Part shown: piece after piece, positions 53,625 to 64,000 of the stretch
Layout: each line of letters starts with the position of its first letter
How positions within the stretch are numbered: position 1 is the stretch's first letter
Assembly (NCBI GenBank): GCA_029449235.1
Contig: JANATG010000015.1
Location: forward strand, 1,302,001-1,366,000
Origin: Linnemannia schmuckeri
Lineage: Eukaryota > Mortierellomycota > Mortierellomycetes > Mortierellales > Mortierellaceae
DNA: 64,000 nt
Direction: 5' to 3'
Notes under the pieces: generated by a model
Database searches by the model: none
Told to the model about the DNA's origin: nothing
Seen by the model: only the letters and a program-made list of their open reading frames with translations
Program-made: the position numbers and the translations under genes

Positions 53625-56600
53625 CTATGCTCCCATCATCTCGTCCTCAACCATCTTATAAATCTTGACAGATGACTTCTTCTTCAGCGTCTTCTTGGGC
53701 GGAGAACTGGATGCCACCACACCAGCATCTCCAGCACCACTCTCAACCGGCACATCAATCCCAACGCTCTGTGCCTGTTGAGCAGTCCGTTCCGTCAAAT
53801 TCTGGCTTCCATATCCCCCAACACTCTGTTGAGGAGGAGGGGCAAAGACTTGCTGTTCGTGCTGGTACCGCGCCTCCTTTTTAGCCTTCCTCGACCCCCA
53901 CCATTCACCCATCAACTTGGCAAACTTCGGGAACACCCACCCCTCACAGACGAGGGACATGGCCAAATTGAGTCCAGCCATGACAACGATCAGAACTCGG
54001 AAGCTGAAGGGGATATGGACGAGTTGCATCAAGTCTGTGATCCATGCTGTGGGGAAGAGGACCATGATGGCGGATGTCAGGACAAGCGTTACTGTGATCA
54101 ACACAAATGGGCCTAATTTTGAAAGTACGCAAAGGGCCGTTAGCACACAAGCGAAGGTGTAAAAGAATGGGCATAAACCCTAACGAAGAAGTCAAAAAAA
54201 AAAAACTTACGGTTGGAGGACATGGGCTTGCGGTAGGGTGGTCCCACACTAAACACAATCGCCACAAGCAGATATTGGAAACACGAAAGCAAGAACAAGA
54301 CCGTATTCTCAATACAATCAATATTCTTCTCCGCGGGGTCATAATCGGGAGGAGTATACCAGGGTTGGTGCCGAACAATCACAAACAGACACCCCTGGAA
54401 GAGCGACTGGATCAAGATCTGGCCAATCAAGGACGTGAGGACCTTTTTGGAGACGAGGTTGGCGGTTGGGCGTTTGGGACTGAGGACCGGGTATGCTTGA
54501 GTGCGACCCATGAAAACGGCGATGGGAAGGATGAGAACCAAGTCGATGTAGAGGAATTGGAAGTCGCCCAGGTTGGAGGCGAAGGCGTACAGGAAACTGA
54601 CGGTTGTGAATTGGATGATGCTGTACAGCGCCATATACTTGAAGCAACTGAAACTCGTCACCAACGCTGCCCGTCCTTCCCTACGAGTTGTTATAAAAAA
54701 ACATGAAGTTTCTGTTAGTTCTTGTTGGCGAAGAGCAAACAAAAGAGCAGCTCATAACCAAAAGAGAACAAAAGAGGGGACATACTGAATAACTTTGACG
54801 ACGCAGCCAATGTCGTTCGATCGACTAGTAAACGGCGCGGCAACAGAAGCCTCGGCCTCACTCAAACTGATACCAACATCCGCCGCTTTGAGTGCACCAC
54901 AGTCATTAGCGCCATCTCCACAGAAACCCACACAGTATCCAATCGCCTGGAGGTGTTCAACCAGCTCGTGTTTTTCGTCGGGCGACATGCGTGCAAAGAT
55001 CTGTCCCTTGACCAACATCCTGTTCAAGGTCGAGGTTGAAGCATAGTCGACCATCCAACGGAAGCAGTCTCCTGTCACTGCCAGGACATAGTCGTTCATC
55101 ATATGGCTGTAGCGCGGGAACTCTGGTCCGTGACTCGATCCATCCGACCATGTCGTCGCCGGCTATTTTTTCATATTAACAATAAAACAAGTTAGCCAAC
55201 AGGATCACGTATTTACGAACAACAATGCACCCTAAAGCGCTAAACGAGGTGAAGAGGGGTACCTTGAGAGTGACGGGGTCGAGGATCATGCGCTCGTTAT
55301 CAATGTTCTCCCAGACAATCTCCGAAGTTTCCGTGACAGAATCCCCAGAAACAAAACGAGGGGTATAAACCTCCCTTGCCTTGTTAATAAGCCCACACTC
55401 TCTCGAGACACTGATCGCCGTAAGGACATTGTCGCCCGTACACATAACCTGCCGGATCCGTGCATTTCCCAGAGTCGCAATAATAGGCGCCGTTGTGGGT
55501 TTCAACTTGTTCTCAAAGACAATGAATCCCAAAAAGGTCAAATCCGCCTCGGCCTGCTCGCGCTTCAGTCGCTGGGCGCGGATAAAGTTGAGAGCTGGCA
55601 TGGCCTTATAGGCGCAGGCAATGACACGGTATCCGTGGTGGGTGTAGTAGGAGAGGCGTTCCTGATAGTCCTGAGGGAGTGAGCCCTTGATGCAGATATC
55701 GGTCATGACCTCGGGTGCTCCCTTAACGAAAATGTCCATGCCGGGGCTGTGAAGTCGCTTGACAATGACACTCATCCTGCGCAGTTGAGACACAAACTCG
55801 AAGCACCGAATAATTCCCAACTCCAAAAACGCGCCCTATTTTACATTTGAAAGAAAAAAAATCTGTTAGAATCTATTAAACATTTGCATCATTTGAATAC
55901 ACGAATCGTATAGAGTGGACTTACGCCTTCGTTGGCATCAGAGATCTGGGAGGTGTTGTTATGTTTGGCAATCATGTCGTCGAGGTTGAACTGTTTGCCG
56001 CCTGGAGGTCGCACAACAGTCGAAACAATCCCATTCCCACCAGAGCCGCTCTGAGCGGATTCCGAGACACTGGCTGTCCGTGCGCCGAGTCCGCCTTCCT
56101 CCAGTGTCCATTGCGTAAACTCAAACATCTTAAGATCCAATGGATCGCCAATCAACTCGCCGTTGAGAGACTTGACAGAGTGACAAGTTGTCATCGCAAA
56201 CAGGAGCGCCATACTCTTCTCCAGAACAGAGGCCGGCGCATGATGCATCTCGTCGACGTTACTCAACATCTCGCTAAACTTTCCCGTCTCACTGTCTGGA
56301 CACTGAACACCCAAAACATCGAGTCCGTCTTCAGTCAGAGTTCCAGTCTTGTCAAAGCACATACAGTTGATCTTGCCTCCAATGTTAACACGCGTGGGAC
56401 TGATACAAAAAATGTTGGATCGCTTGAGTCGAGCGATCGCAAAGCTGGTACCGATTGACATGGTCGCCGGGAGGGCGGGGGGGACGACGATCGTAATCAG
56501 ATCCAGCGCCTTGACAATCATTGCCTTGAAGGGGACCCCCATGCGGACAAAATTGACAGTCGAGATCAAAAATCCGAAACAGGCGATCATGGCAAGGATT

Positions 56601-59335
56601 CCAATGAACCGGAAAGAGTCGCGGTAGAACTGGAAATCGTTGGGCTTGGGGAAGAGCATCGATCGGATCAGCGTTCCCTTGGTCGTGTTGAATCCAATAC
56701 GGACCACCATAGCCAAACCACGCATGGGTGGACTGGTCCCGTATTCCTCGTCAGCGGCATCGATTGCTGCAGGCTGCTTGGCGACACCGGGTCGCGCACG
56801 AACAATCTTGGTACCTGAAAACAAAAAGTGACGGGCGATTTCTGTGGGTATATTGGCGAGAGACAAGTCCATGTGCTGAAGCGCCGCGTCTGTGACAGGG
56901 ATCTTGGAGACGGGGACGGATTCTCCTGTGAGCATACTCTCGTTGACAATACAGTCTCCTGTCAGCAACACGGCGTCGCAGGGGAACACTGTCAAGTCTG
57001 AGTCCGTGACCTCAAACACATCTCCCGGAACCAACTCCTCTGATCCAATGTAGCGCCCTTTTAGAAGTGAAAAATGTGATGATGTTCAATGGTCAGTATC
57101 GGCTATATGAAAAATCGCTTTTCGTACACGCTCAAGCCCATAGTCATTGACATATAGAGCCTTACATCGCCCGGAACGGAAGACTTTGGTGTTGCAGGTA
57201 AAGCGGGACATATTTCGCATCCTCTTCATGGTCTTTTTGGTTTCAACCAACTCGGTGACGACAGAAACCGTGGAAATGACAAAAATACAGGCAGCATAGT
57301 AGTAGTAGTCGTCAGCGAACCAAAGAGCCATCGAGAACACCTGAAAGACGTAAAAAGGATGCAAAACTTCTTGTACAAGAAGTTGTCCGATAGTCTTTTC
57401 CTGAACGTCGATGAGGTTGTGTCCAAAGACCATGGTTCGTTCCTGGTGGGTCTCCCGTCCAATGCCCCGCTCACAGTTGGCTACCATGTTCCAGTCCGAG
57501 TCTTTCCATTGCGAGTTCTGCATGAACGCCTGGGCCGAGGGGTTGTAGATGAAGCGGATGTATTGGTAGTCAAAGTAGCGCATGTCATGCAACATCCCTG
57601 TCGTCTAAGTGCGAGCACAAAGGCAAAAAAATGTTAAGGGTAAATTAGCGCACATGCATATAGTTGGCACCTGTAATCATTTCCAGGGTGAAGTGGAAGA
57701 GATAACAGTAAAGAGAAAAGAATCGTTGTGTGTGTCCGAGGAGAGAATGTTTTCTTCAGCTGACATCATACCACGGTTTCATCATAGCTTTCGTCGTCCT
57801 CTGGCTTCTCCATCTGCTCGGGGCTAAAGACCGAGTCAATTGGGCCTCCGTAGTACTTTGTAAACACCGATTCCATTGCAAGCTGACCCCACTCGTTCTA
57901 CATTGTTGTTTTGATTGAAGGGAAAAAGATAAAGAAAATTAGCAATTGCATCGATTCGATCATAAGCATGGCATCATTAGCTGTGTGCAACCAAAGCTAA
58001 CGTAAACAAAAACAAATAGAAAACAAACAAAGATCGGAATATACCTGAACAACAATGAACTCGGCATGGTTCATTTCGCATTTTTGAGCGACAAAGGCGA
58101 TGTAGTGCCGGGGCATCCAGCGACCGAGGAGGAAGATGATGCCGAAGGAGAGTGCACAGAAGACGTAGTAAAGGTAGAGGCGATGCTTGCGGAATCTGTA
58201 TCCGGTGAAGATCAATTCCACATCTTCTTCCTCGAGGTACACCCTCTGATGGCACCGATCATGTCTGTGGTCTGTTGTTCGTTATTGCCGATCGTTCAGT
58301 TGAAAAAAAAGCAAAATATAACAAATGGTTAGATCCTCTTCCTCTAGGTGGTAAACTAGCACTGAAAGAGAATTGAGTTCCTCCTTCTTCCTTGGTTCTA
58401 AATGAGTTGTCCACAGAAGGAGAGAGTTCCCAGGTCATATAGTGCGATTCTGACCCGTGCGTCATGGGCTCCTTCATTGCAACCCAGAAGTAACACCAAA
58501 CAAAAAAAAATATTTATACAAAGAGCGGACAAAGAAAACGTAACAGAAAAAAAATAACAAAAAAAAAATATTCGTTCGGGCAATCAACGAAGGGAAAGTG
58601 ATTGTTTCTGTGTGTCTGTGGGAAAAGAATAACAAAGTAACAAGGTATCCCGCTCTCAACACAAACAAACAACTTTCTGTAATTTTGATCGTGTGCTCAA
58701 TGGGGTGCGCCCCTCCCGCTCCTGTGAATAATAATATATGTGGGTTGACGGAGTCAAAAGGAAAAGGTCCATGGGGTCCATTGTTCGCAAAGAACATTAC
58801 CATAAGTAGGTCGCTTGAGTGCCTTGGGTCGACCAGAGGACGAGACTGCGGCGGTGGCCTTTGCCATGGAAGGGGTGATTTCAGAGCCTTCAGTGCGGTC
58901 GCTGTCGTCGGGATCATCGTCGTACGAGTCATTGTTCTCGTCCTCATTGTCTGACTCATGGTTGAATCGCTGAGAGAGTATGGTTGGAGGGGTGTAGGGC
59001 GAGAAGGGCAATGACGGCGAGGAGTAGTCGGGGTCGTTCCTGTTCCCGTTGTTGTTGCTGGAGTTGTTGTTCCCTGGGGAAGAAGCAGTAGACGATGACT
59101 CGTGAAGAGGAGGTAACAGAGACGAGCGCCTCTTGTTATTGTTAAAGTTGTTGCTGAGAGAAGTCGAGGAGTTGTTCCCTACGACATATTCGATGGCGTC
59201 GAGGTTGTTTGGGTTTGAGCTGCTGCGGCGGTGGTTTGCAGAAAAAGAAGCTTGTTTTCTATGCGGCGGGTAATCATTGCTTGCGGCGAGCGAGGTGGAG
59301 GAGAGAGGGCGTTGGGGTGGGTTGGTGTTGTTCAT
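53625..59335 (-). CDS. YPK9: P5B-type ATPase (ATP13A2/Ypk9-like)
   Basis: Nine exons: 58801-59335, 58045-58271, 57772-57897, 57166-57604, 55925-57057, 55263-55835, 54786-55162, 54211-54680 and 53625-54112; 4368 nt, 1455 aa, phases consistent. P5B pumps sit in vacuole, lysosome or endosome membranes; ATP13A2 exports polyamines from the lysosome, yeast Ypk9 acts at the vacuole. Visible motifs: TGES at about 486-489 (actuator), the P5B-specific PPALP at 635-639, the phosphorylation site DKTGT at 678, TGDN and GDGANDC in the P domain. The N-terminal membrane segment (YLYYVFCALSFGIIFLLGRW) is that expected for P5B enzymes. Residues 1-175 are a Ser/Asn/Asp-rich disordered tail. The C-terminal 60 residues after the last membrane span are cytosolic and basic. 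Starts 786 bp from, and divergent to, the phospholipase gene. Substrate is inferred from family. Confidence 0.95.
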
Positions 59336-60121
59336 GCGTTGGTTACAATGCTCTCGAGGGAGGAGTGGGGACGAAAATATGTATCAATGGCGTCGATTGT
59401 CGCTTGCTCGGTGTAAATATGATTGTCCAAAGGGGAAGAGTAGAAGCGGAGGAAAAGAGACGAGTAGTCCAAGAGGGAAGAGAGGTATGATATGCGAATT
59501 GACAAAAGTGATCGATCGTTCGCTGAGTATGTGTTTTGTCGTGTGCGTGAAGATAAATAAAACGAGGAAGTGGGGTAGAGTGGAATAAAAGTTGAATACG
59601 GGTGAATATGTAAGATAGGTAGGATGCCTGTGTCGAATGTATGGACGATAGACTACAAAACAACAATCAAGGAACACAAAGACAAGTGCCAGGAATGAAG
59701 AGGAGAAGAGAAGAGAAAGAAAGAAACAGACGCTTTATTTATCCTTTTATCTCTGTGGATGTGCATGGTCGCCGACAACAAAAAGGAAAAAATAGTCAAT
59801 GCCAGTCTAGGTCACATGACTAAAACGAAAGTCAGCACGGACTTGGACTTGACTCTCACTGCCAAGCTCGCGTTACGAAATCCTGTCGACGGGGTCCATG
59901 ATATCATTTTAGGGAACCCTTTTTTCCCTTTTCCGTCTTCCATTTTTTTTTTTTTTTTTTTTTTTTGTAGGTTGTTGCCTTGACTCTCTCTATTCACCTC
60001 ACCTCACCTCGCCTCACGCTCGCTCTCTCTCTCACCTTCTTTCCTTCCCTCCCATCTCATTTCACTCACACCTTCTTCATTCATACCACCTTACTTCTAC
60101 AACAATCTCTCACACACGCTA
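59336..60121. promoter_or_regulatory. Bidirectional promoter region (ATPase / phospholipase)
   Basis: 786 bp between two divergent ATGs. 59942-59966 holds a T run, and 60000-60110 is CT-rich, forming the leader of the phospholipase gene. No other gene. Confidence 0.5.
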
Positions 60122-63100
60122 ATGTCTATCCTTCTCCTCCCTGCAAGGACGGCTCGGAAGGGGCCATGGTCAAATGTCCGATCGGCCCACTGGAGACCTT
60201 TACTCATCCCTACCGTCATACACCCTCAACGCCACCGCTTCTTCTCTTCTTCACCTTCAACTTATAACAACTCATACTCAAACAACTCCAACTCGGACCC
60301 TAAAGTACCGCTTGACGGTAATATTTCGCTCGCGGTCTTGTTAGTGTTTTATCTTTTAATTGTCGATCCGATCCGACGGATAACTATATTTCGCTGCATA
60401 TGCAAAAATCAGCTAACCAACAGCCGGTTCTTTACATAGAGTCGCGGTGGTCGGATGTTAAGTCGTCGGTACTAGTCCTACTCAGCGTTTGTTCAGCAAT
60501 CCTTCTTCCAACAAAGGCAGTCTCCAATGATCCTAAGACATCTCCTACAAAAAGACCCGTCCTAGAACTCAAGGCCGATTTAAGAGACCCCAAGGAGCAA
60601 GAAAAGGAAAAAGAAAAAGAAAAAGAAAAGGACAAGGATAAGATCAAACTACCAGGACCTCTTCCCGACATCCCGATCCTCAAAATATCGCTTGATGATC
60701 TCATGGAGAAGGTTCAGGACCTGGGAGAAAAGATTGGAGAAGAGATCAAGGGACGCGTCCCTACCCTCGCCGATTATTTCTCTGCTGTCGATGCCATCTG
60801 GAAGGAGATGCAACTCGGTGACGGATCACTCTATCAGTCCATCGTCAACAACATGTCTGACGCTAACAAGAACCCTGAGATCCAACTCGACGCATCTGTG
60901 AGGTGAGTCTTTTGTGTTTTCATATGATCGTCTTTGCAATAGAGCATGTCACACAAAAGGAATATGTCGACTTGATGACATCAATTCAAACAAACATGTT
61001 ATTAATTTGACATCTGGTTACCATCGTAGGCAAGGAAACGATCTCTGTCCACAGGAGCTGGCGTTCCAGACTGCTCGCAGGAAAAAGATGAAAAAGGCGT
61101 TTGCAAAGTTCATCGGAGTCAAGGAGTCGGACATTCATGAAAACGACATCCCCGTCGTCGCCATTGCCGGAAGGTATACCCCTCAGATATGAATGTCTTT
61201 GATACATGATGTTCATGTCTGACATGCATGTTGACATTTGTTTTCGTTTCATTGATCTTATTAGTGGCGGTGGATACCGTGCAATGATTTCGTCTCTTGG
61301 ATACATGACAGCGGCTAAAAAGGCAGGATTGTTCGACTGCACTATGTACATGGCAGGAGTATCAGGAAGTTGCTGGATGATTGCTCAATATCTTACCCTG
61401 GGTCAGAGATCATTCACAAAGACCATGGAACACTTCAAGCAGTCATTGAACGCACCCATCGCTCATTACCCGTCTTTCATCGATACAATGCTCACTAACC
61501 CTGGGGCAGCACAACTTATCCTGGAGGGCGTTGTCCAGAAATACAGCATGAACCGCGTCTTGACACTGGTGGATGCCTTTGGAACTGTGTTGGCAGCACG
61601 ACTGCTGATCCACCGAGAGCGGGATGGTGACAATGGCGAGTGGGTCGATCCTCTGGATTTCAAGTTGTCACAGCAGAGTCGATGGGTCAACTATGGTGAT
61701 CAGCCTCTACCGATCTATACCGCCGTCTCTCATGTCCTCCCCGGAGCAACCCCTCAGCCTGATCCCATTGAAGAGATCATTGTCGATGACGAAGTTGCCA
61801 AGGAAGACAGTGACGAGCATTACTACCAGTGGTTCGAGATGACACCATACGAGTTTGGCAGTGAAGAGACTTCAGGTAACACCGTATTTCTTCTCAATGC
61901 AAGCTCTTGTTCAGGGATTTACTCCGCATCTCACTTGCTCATTGTATTGTTTCATCAAAATGACATATAATAGCATGGATCCCAACGTGGTCGTTTGGTC
62001 GTCGATTCGTCGAAGGCAAGAGCGTGGAAAAAGTGCCAGAGACCAACTTGGCCATCCTCTTAGGTACTTTTGGATCTGCCTTTACAGCTACCCTTGCCGA
62101 TTATTACAATGAAGTCCGCCCTCTCCTCAACAAGGCCATGTCTGACTCCATGGACACCTATATCAAAGAGGTAACTTTCGCGTGACTATGAAGATCAGAA
62201 GTGGTGGCGTGTATGGAAATGTTGAAATTGCTAAAATGATACTCTGATACCCTAAACATGAAACATAGTACTTGGATGGCATGTCGTTGATTCATCCTTT
62301 GTCGCCTTCTTGCTTCCCCAACCCGATTTACAAGTTGCCTAACCCCGAACCCGAGGCCGAGGCGTTCTCTAAGCGCAAGAACATTTACTTGAACGATGCT
62401 GGAATGGACAACAACTTGCCTTTATACCCTTTGCTTCGGCCTGGTCGCAAGATTGATGTCATTCTCGCATTCGACAGCAGCGCTGATATCGAAAGTGTAC
62501 CATGGTTTGAAAAGGCTGGTAAGTTGACTTCATTTTCCTCCTCGGTGCTTGAAAATAGAAATTTCCATGACATGCACCTCAGAACTAATAAATTAATAAA
62601 ATCTACTCTTTTTCTTCACGTAGACGAGTACGTTAAGAGACGTGGTATTGAGCGTTGGCCTCCTATCTCCAAAACGCGAGCGGAGCAACTTGCCAAGCAA
62701 GAAGGAGGACCACCCAGGAAGATGACTCATATCGAGATCTTTCACGGTATCGTTGCTGACGATCGTGATGCCGATCATGTTGTCCCCGTTGAGAAGAAGA
62801 GGTCGTCGGATGACCCTCCTCCACCACCCAAGTCGGTTTCTCCTCTCCAAAAGTCGGACGCCCATCCTATCACATTGCTCTACTTCCCTTTGATCCCTAA
62901 CCAGGAATATCACGAGTTCAACCCAGGCACCGAGGCATTCTGCTCGACATTCAATTTTGAGCTCAAGGAGGATCAAATTCAGTTATTGGCGGGGTTGAGT
63001 GAGATAAATTTTAATAAGGGGTTGGAGGATGTTAGGAAGGTGTTGAAAGAGACTTGGCTTAGGAAGAAGCAGGAACGGTTGGAGAGAGAGAAGTTGGAGA

Positions 63101-63198
63101 AAAAGATGCATCGTAAGAACCCTGCTCTCGCTTCAACAACATCTTCGGCCACATCCACTTCAACGCTGGGGAAAACAACCGATCCTAAGCAACAGTAA
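60122..63198 (+). CDS. cPLA2-type phospholipase with mitochondrial-like N-terminus
   Basis: Seven exons: 60122-60317, 60440-60902, 61030-61173, 61265-61875, 61974-62170, 62269-62518 and 62624-63198; 2436 nt, 811 aa, phases consistent. The catalytic domain cleaves phospholipid acyl chains. Motifs: oxyanion/Arg loop SGGGYRAM (residues 268-275), nucleophile Ser301 in GVSGS, catalytic Asp580 in NDAGMDNN. Residues 1-45 contain many Arg and hydrophobic residues and no acidic ones (ILLLPARTARKGPWSNVR, HPQRHRFFSS), a typical mitochondrial presequence. A hydrophobic stretch (SSVLVLLSVCSAILL, about 75-90) may anchor it in the inner membrane. A Lys/Glu repeat lies just after (near 60600-60640). Fungal PlaA-type cPLA2 proteins are reported as mitochondrial, consistent with this. 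No C2 domain is present. The C-terminal ~50 residues are a coiled, Lys-rich tail and a Ser/Thr stretch. Confidence 0.9.
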
Positions 63199-63609
63199 CA
63201 AATTGCAGTAGCAACTATTACATAAATTATTAGAGCAGCATTTTCTTTCTCCATAATACTTGAATCGTTTCTTTTCTTGCATTCATATCCGCTTTCCGAC
63301 CCATGCTCCGATTTGTGAAAGAAAAAAAAGTAGTGTATTTTGATGGTGTACAATGAGGTGTGTGAGATGGTGTGATGAAATATAAAATAAAAAAATGTCG
63401 CTTGTCTAATAGTTGCTTTCCTCCTCGGGTCCTTGAGCCATCTGGCGTCTCCTCCATGAAAGTGTTGATCCCGGATCTCAAAAGAATGAGAAATAAAAAA
63501 GAGCTGATCCATGGTCCGTGAGACTAGAACCCCTCCTTGTTCAATTACTCTCTCAACCACAACTTCCAGATCCTGATCCGATGACTCGTGCGCTCAATCC
63601 TAGTTGCTT
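63199..63609. other. Convergent intergenic region (phospholipase / mL40)
   Basis: 411 bp of 3' flanks of two converging genes. No gene seen. Confidence 0.6.
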
Positions 63610-64000
63610 TTATGCCTTGGGGGTAGGGGTAGCGGCGGGCTGACGGTAGTTCCAGATCTGCTTGGGAGGAGTATCCGTCAAAGTCCTGAGTTGCCTTGGA
63701 AACACGGCATGACGCTCCTTTGTCTGAGAATGCTTGAACAACTGAGCACTTGTAGCCTCCAGCTCAGCGTTGGCCTTGCGCATCATCTCGAATTTCCTGG
63801 CAAGTCCTTCCTCCTGAGCCTGCTTCTGTTGTTGACGGACAAGCTTCCAGGCACGCTCGATAGTCTCGTGACGAGTCATGTCTTCGGGCGAGAAACGGAC
63901 TGGGGGACGAGGAGGAGCGTCGAAGAGGACCTTCTTGATGAGATCGTTTCTGGGTTCGCCGTTGAGGGAGTTTCCTCCGCCCTTTTTGGGGCCTGAAGGA
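63610..64000 (-). CDS. MRPL28: Mitochondrial ribosomal protein mL40 (Mrpl28-like), C-terminal part
   Basis: Partial: the gene enters from the right edge; the stop is at 63610-63612. The visible 129 residues read as one frame: a Lys/Gly-rich start, GEPRNDLIKKVLFDAPPRPP, VRFSPEDMTRHETIERAWKL, then a long charged helix (QEEGLARKFEMMRKANAELE) and a C-terminal FPRQLRTLTDTPPKQIWNYR. The layout (a short basic lead, a P-rich R(F/W)SPED strand and the helix ending in MMRKANAELE) matches the mL40 family of the large mitoribosomal subunit. I judge this from the motif, so a different coiled RNA-binding protein is possible but less likely. The mitochondrial presequence would lie outside the window. Confidence 0.72.
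   Translation of the reverse strand, partial: PSGPKKGGGNSLNGEPRNDLIKKVLFDAPPRPPVRFSPEDMTRHETIERAWKLVRQQQKQAQEEGLARKFEMMRKANAELEATSAQLFKHSQTKERHAVFPRQLRTLTDTPPKQIWNYRQPAATPTPKA

Overview
This window is a stretch of nuclear DNA from a filamentous fungus. Genes are split by many spliceosomal introns with GTAAGT-type donors. Proteins carry long polyQ, Ser/Thr/Pro and Asn tracts, and several promoters or leaders are CT-rich. The gene set suggests an early-diverging fungus, most likely Mucoromycota/Mortierellomycota-like: a CASTOR-type arginine sensor, a TACC protein, a P5B ATPase, a mitochondrial-type cPLA2, and DIRS-like and Ty3 relics. The lineage is an inference from gene content. No rRNA or tRNA gene was found.

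Left part (1-20 kb), four protein genes. A polyQ-rich protein (minus, runs off the left edge). A TACC-family centrosome/spindle coiled-coil protein (minus, 7 exons, about 1203 aa). An F-box protein (minus). A membrane-anchored protein that joins a PAM2 poly(A)-binding-protein-binding motif to two CCCH zinc fingers (plus, 6 exons).

Middle (20-31 kb) is gene-poor. It has a decayed reverse transcriptase/RNase H element of DIRS type (minus), splice-site-bearing sequence of unknown nature, diverged direct repeats, and the first two members of a local family of small charged helical proteins (plus).

31-40 kb: a CASTOR-like arginine sensor (minus) diverges from a large MFS transporter (plus) whose reading frame needs a 5-nt micro-exon. 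Family copies 2 and 3, nearly identical and in inverted orientation, flank this pair. 40.7-48.4 kb is a retroelement graveyard (a DIRS-like RNase H relic and three Ty3/Gypsy relics). The fourth family member follows (minus).

Right part (52-64 kb) is ordinary gene space: a secreted GPI-anchored Cys-rich protein (plus), a P5B (ATP13A2/Ypk9-like) ATPase (minus, 9 exons, about 1455 aa), a cPLA2-type phospholipase with a mitochondrial-like N-terminus (plus, 7 exons, about 811 aa; head-to-head with the ATPase), and the C-terminal part of mitochondrial ribosomal protein mL40 (minus, runs off the right edge).

Exon boundaries were set by hand from splice motifs. In all complete multi-exon genes the summed exon lengths are divisible by three and join conserved motifs without a break. 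The most notable observations are the membrane-tethered PAM2/CCCH protein, the 5-nt micro-exon, the conserved arginine-pocket residues in the fungal CASTOR, and the four-copy small-protein family with an inverted, sequence-homogenised pair.
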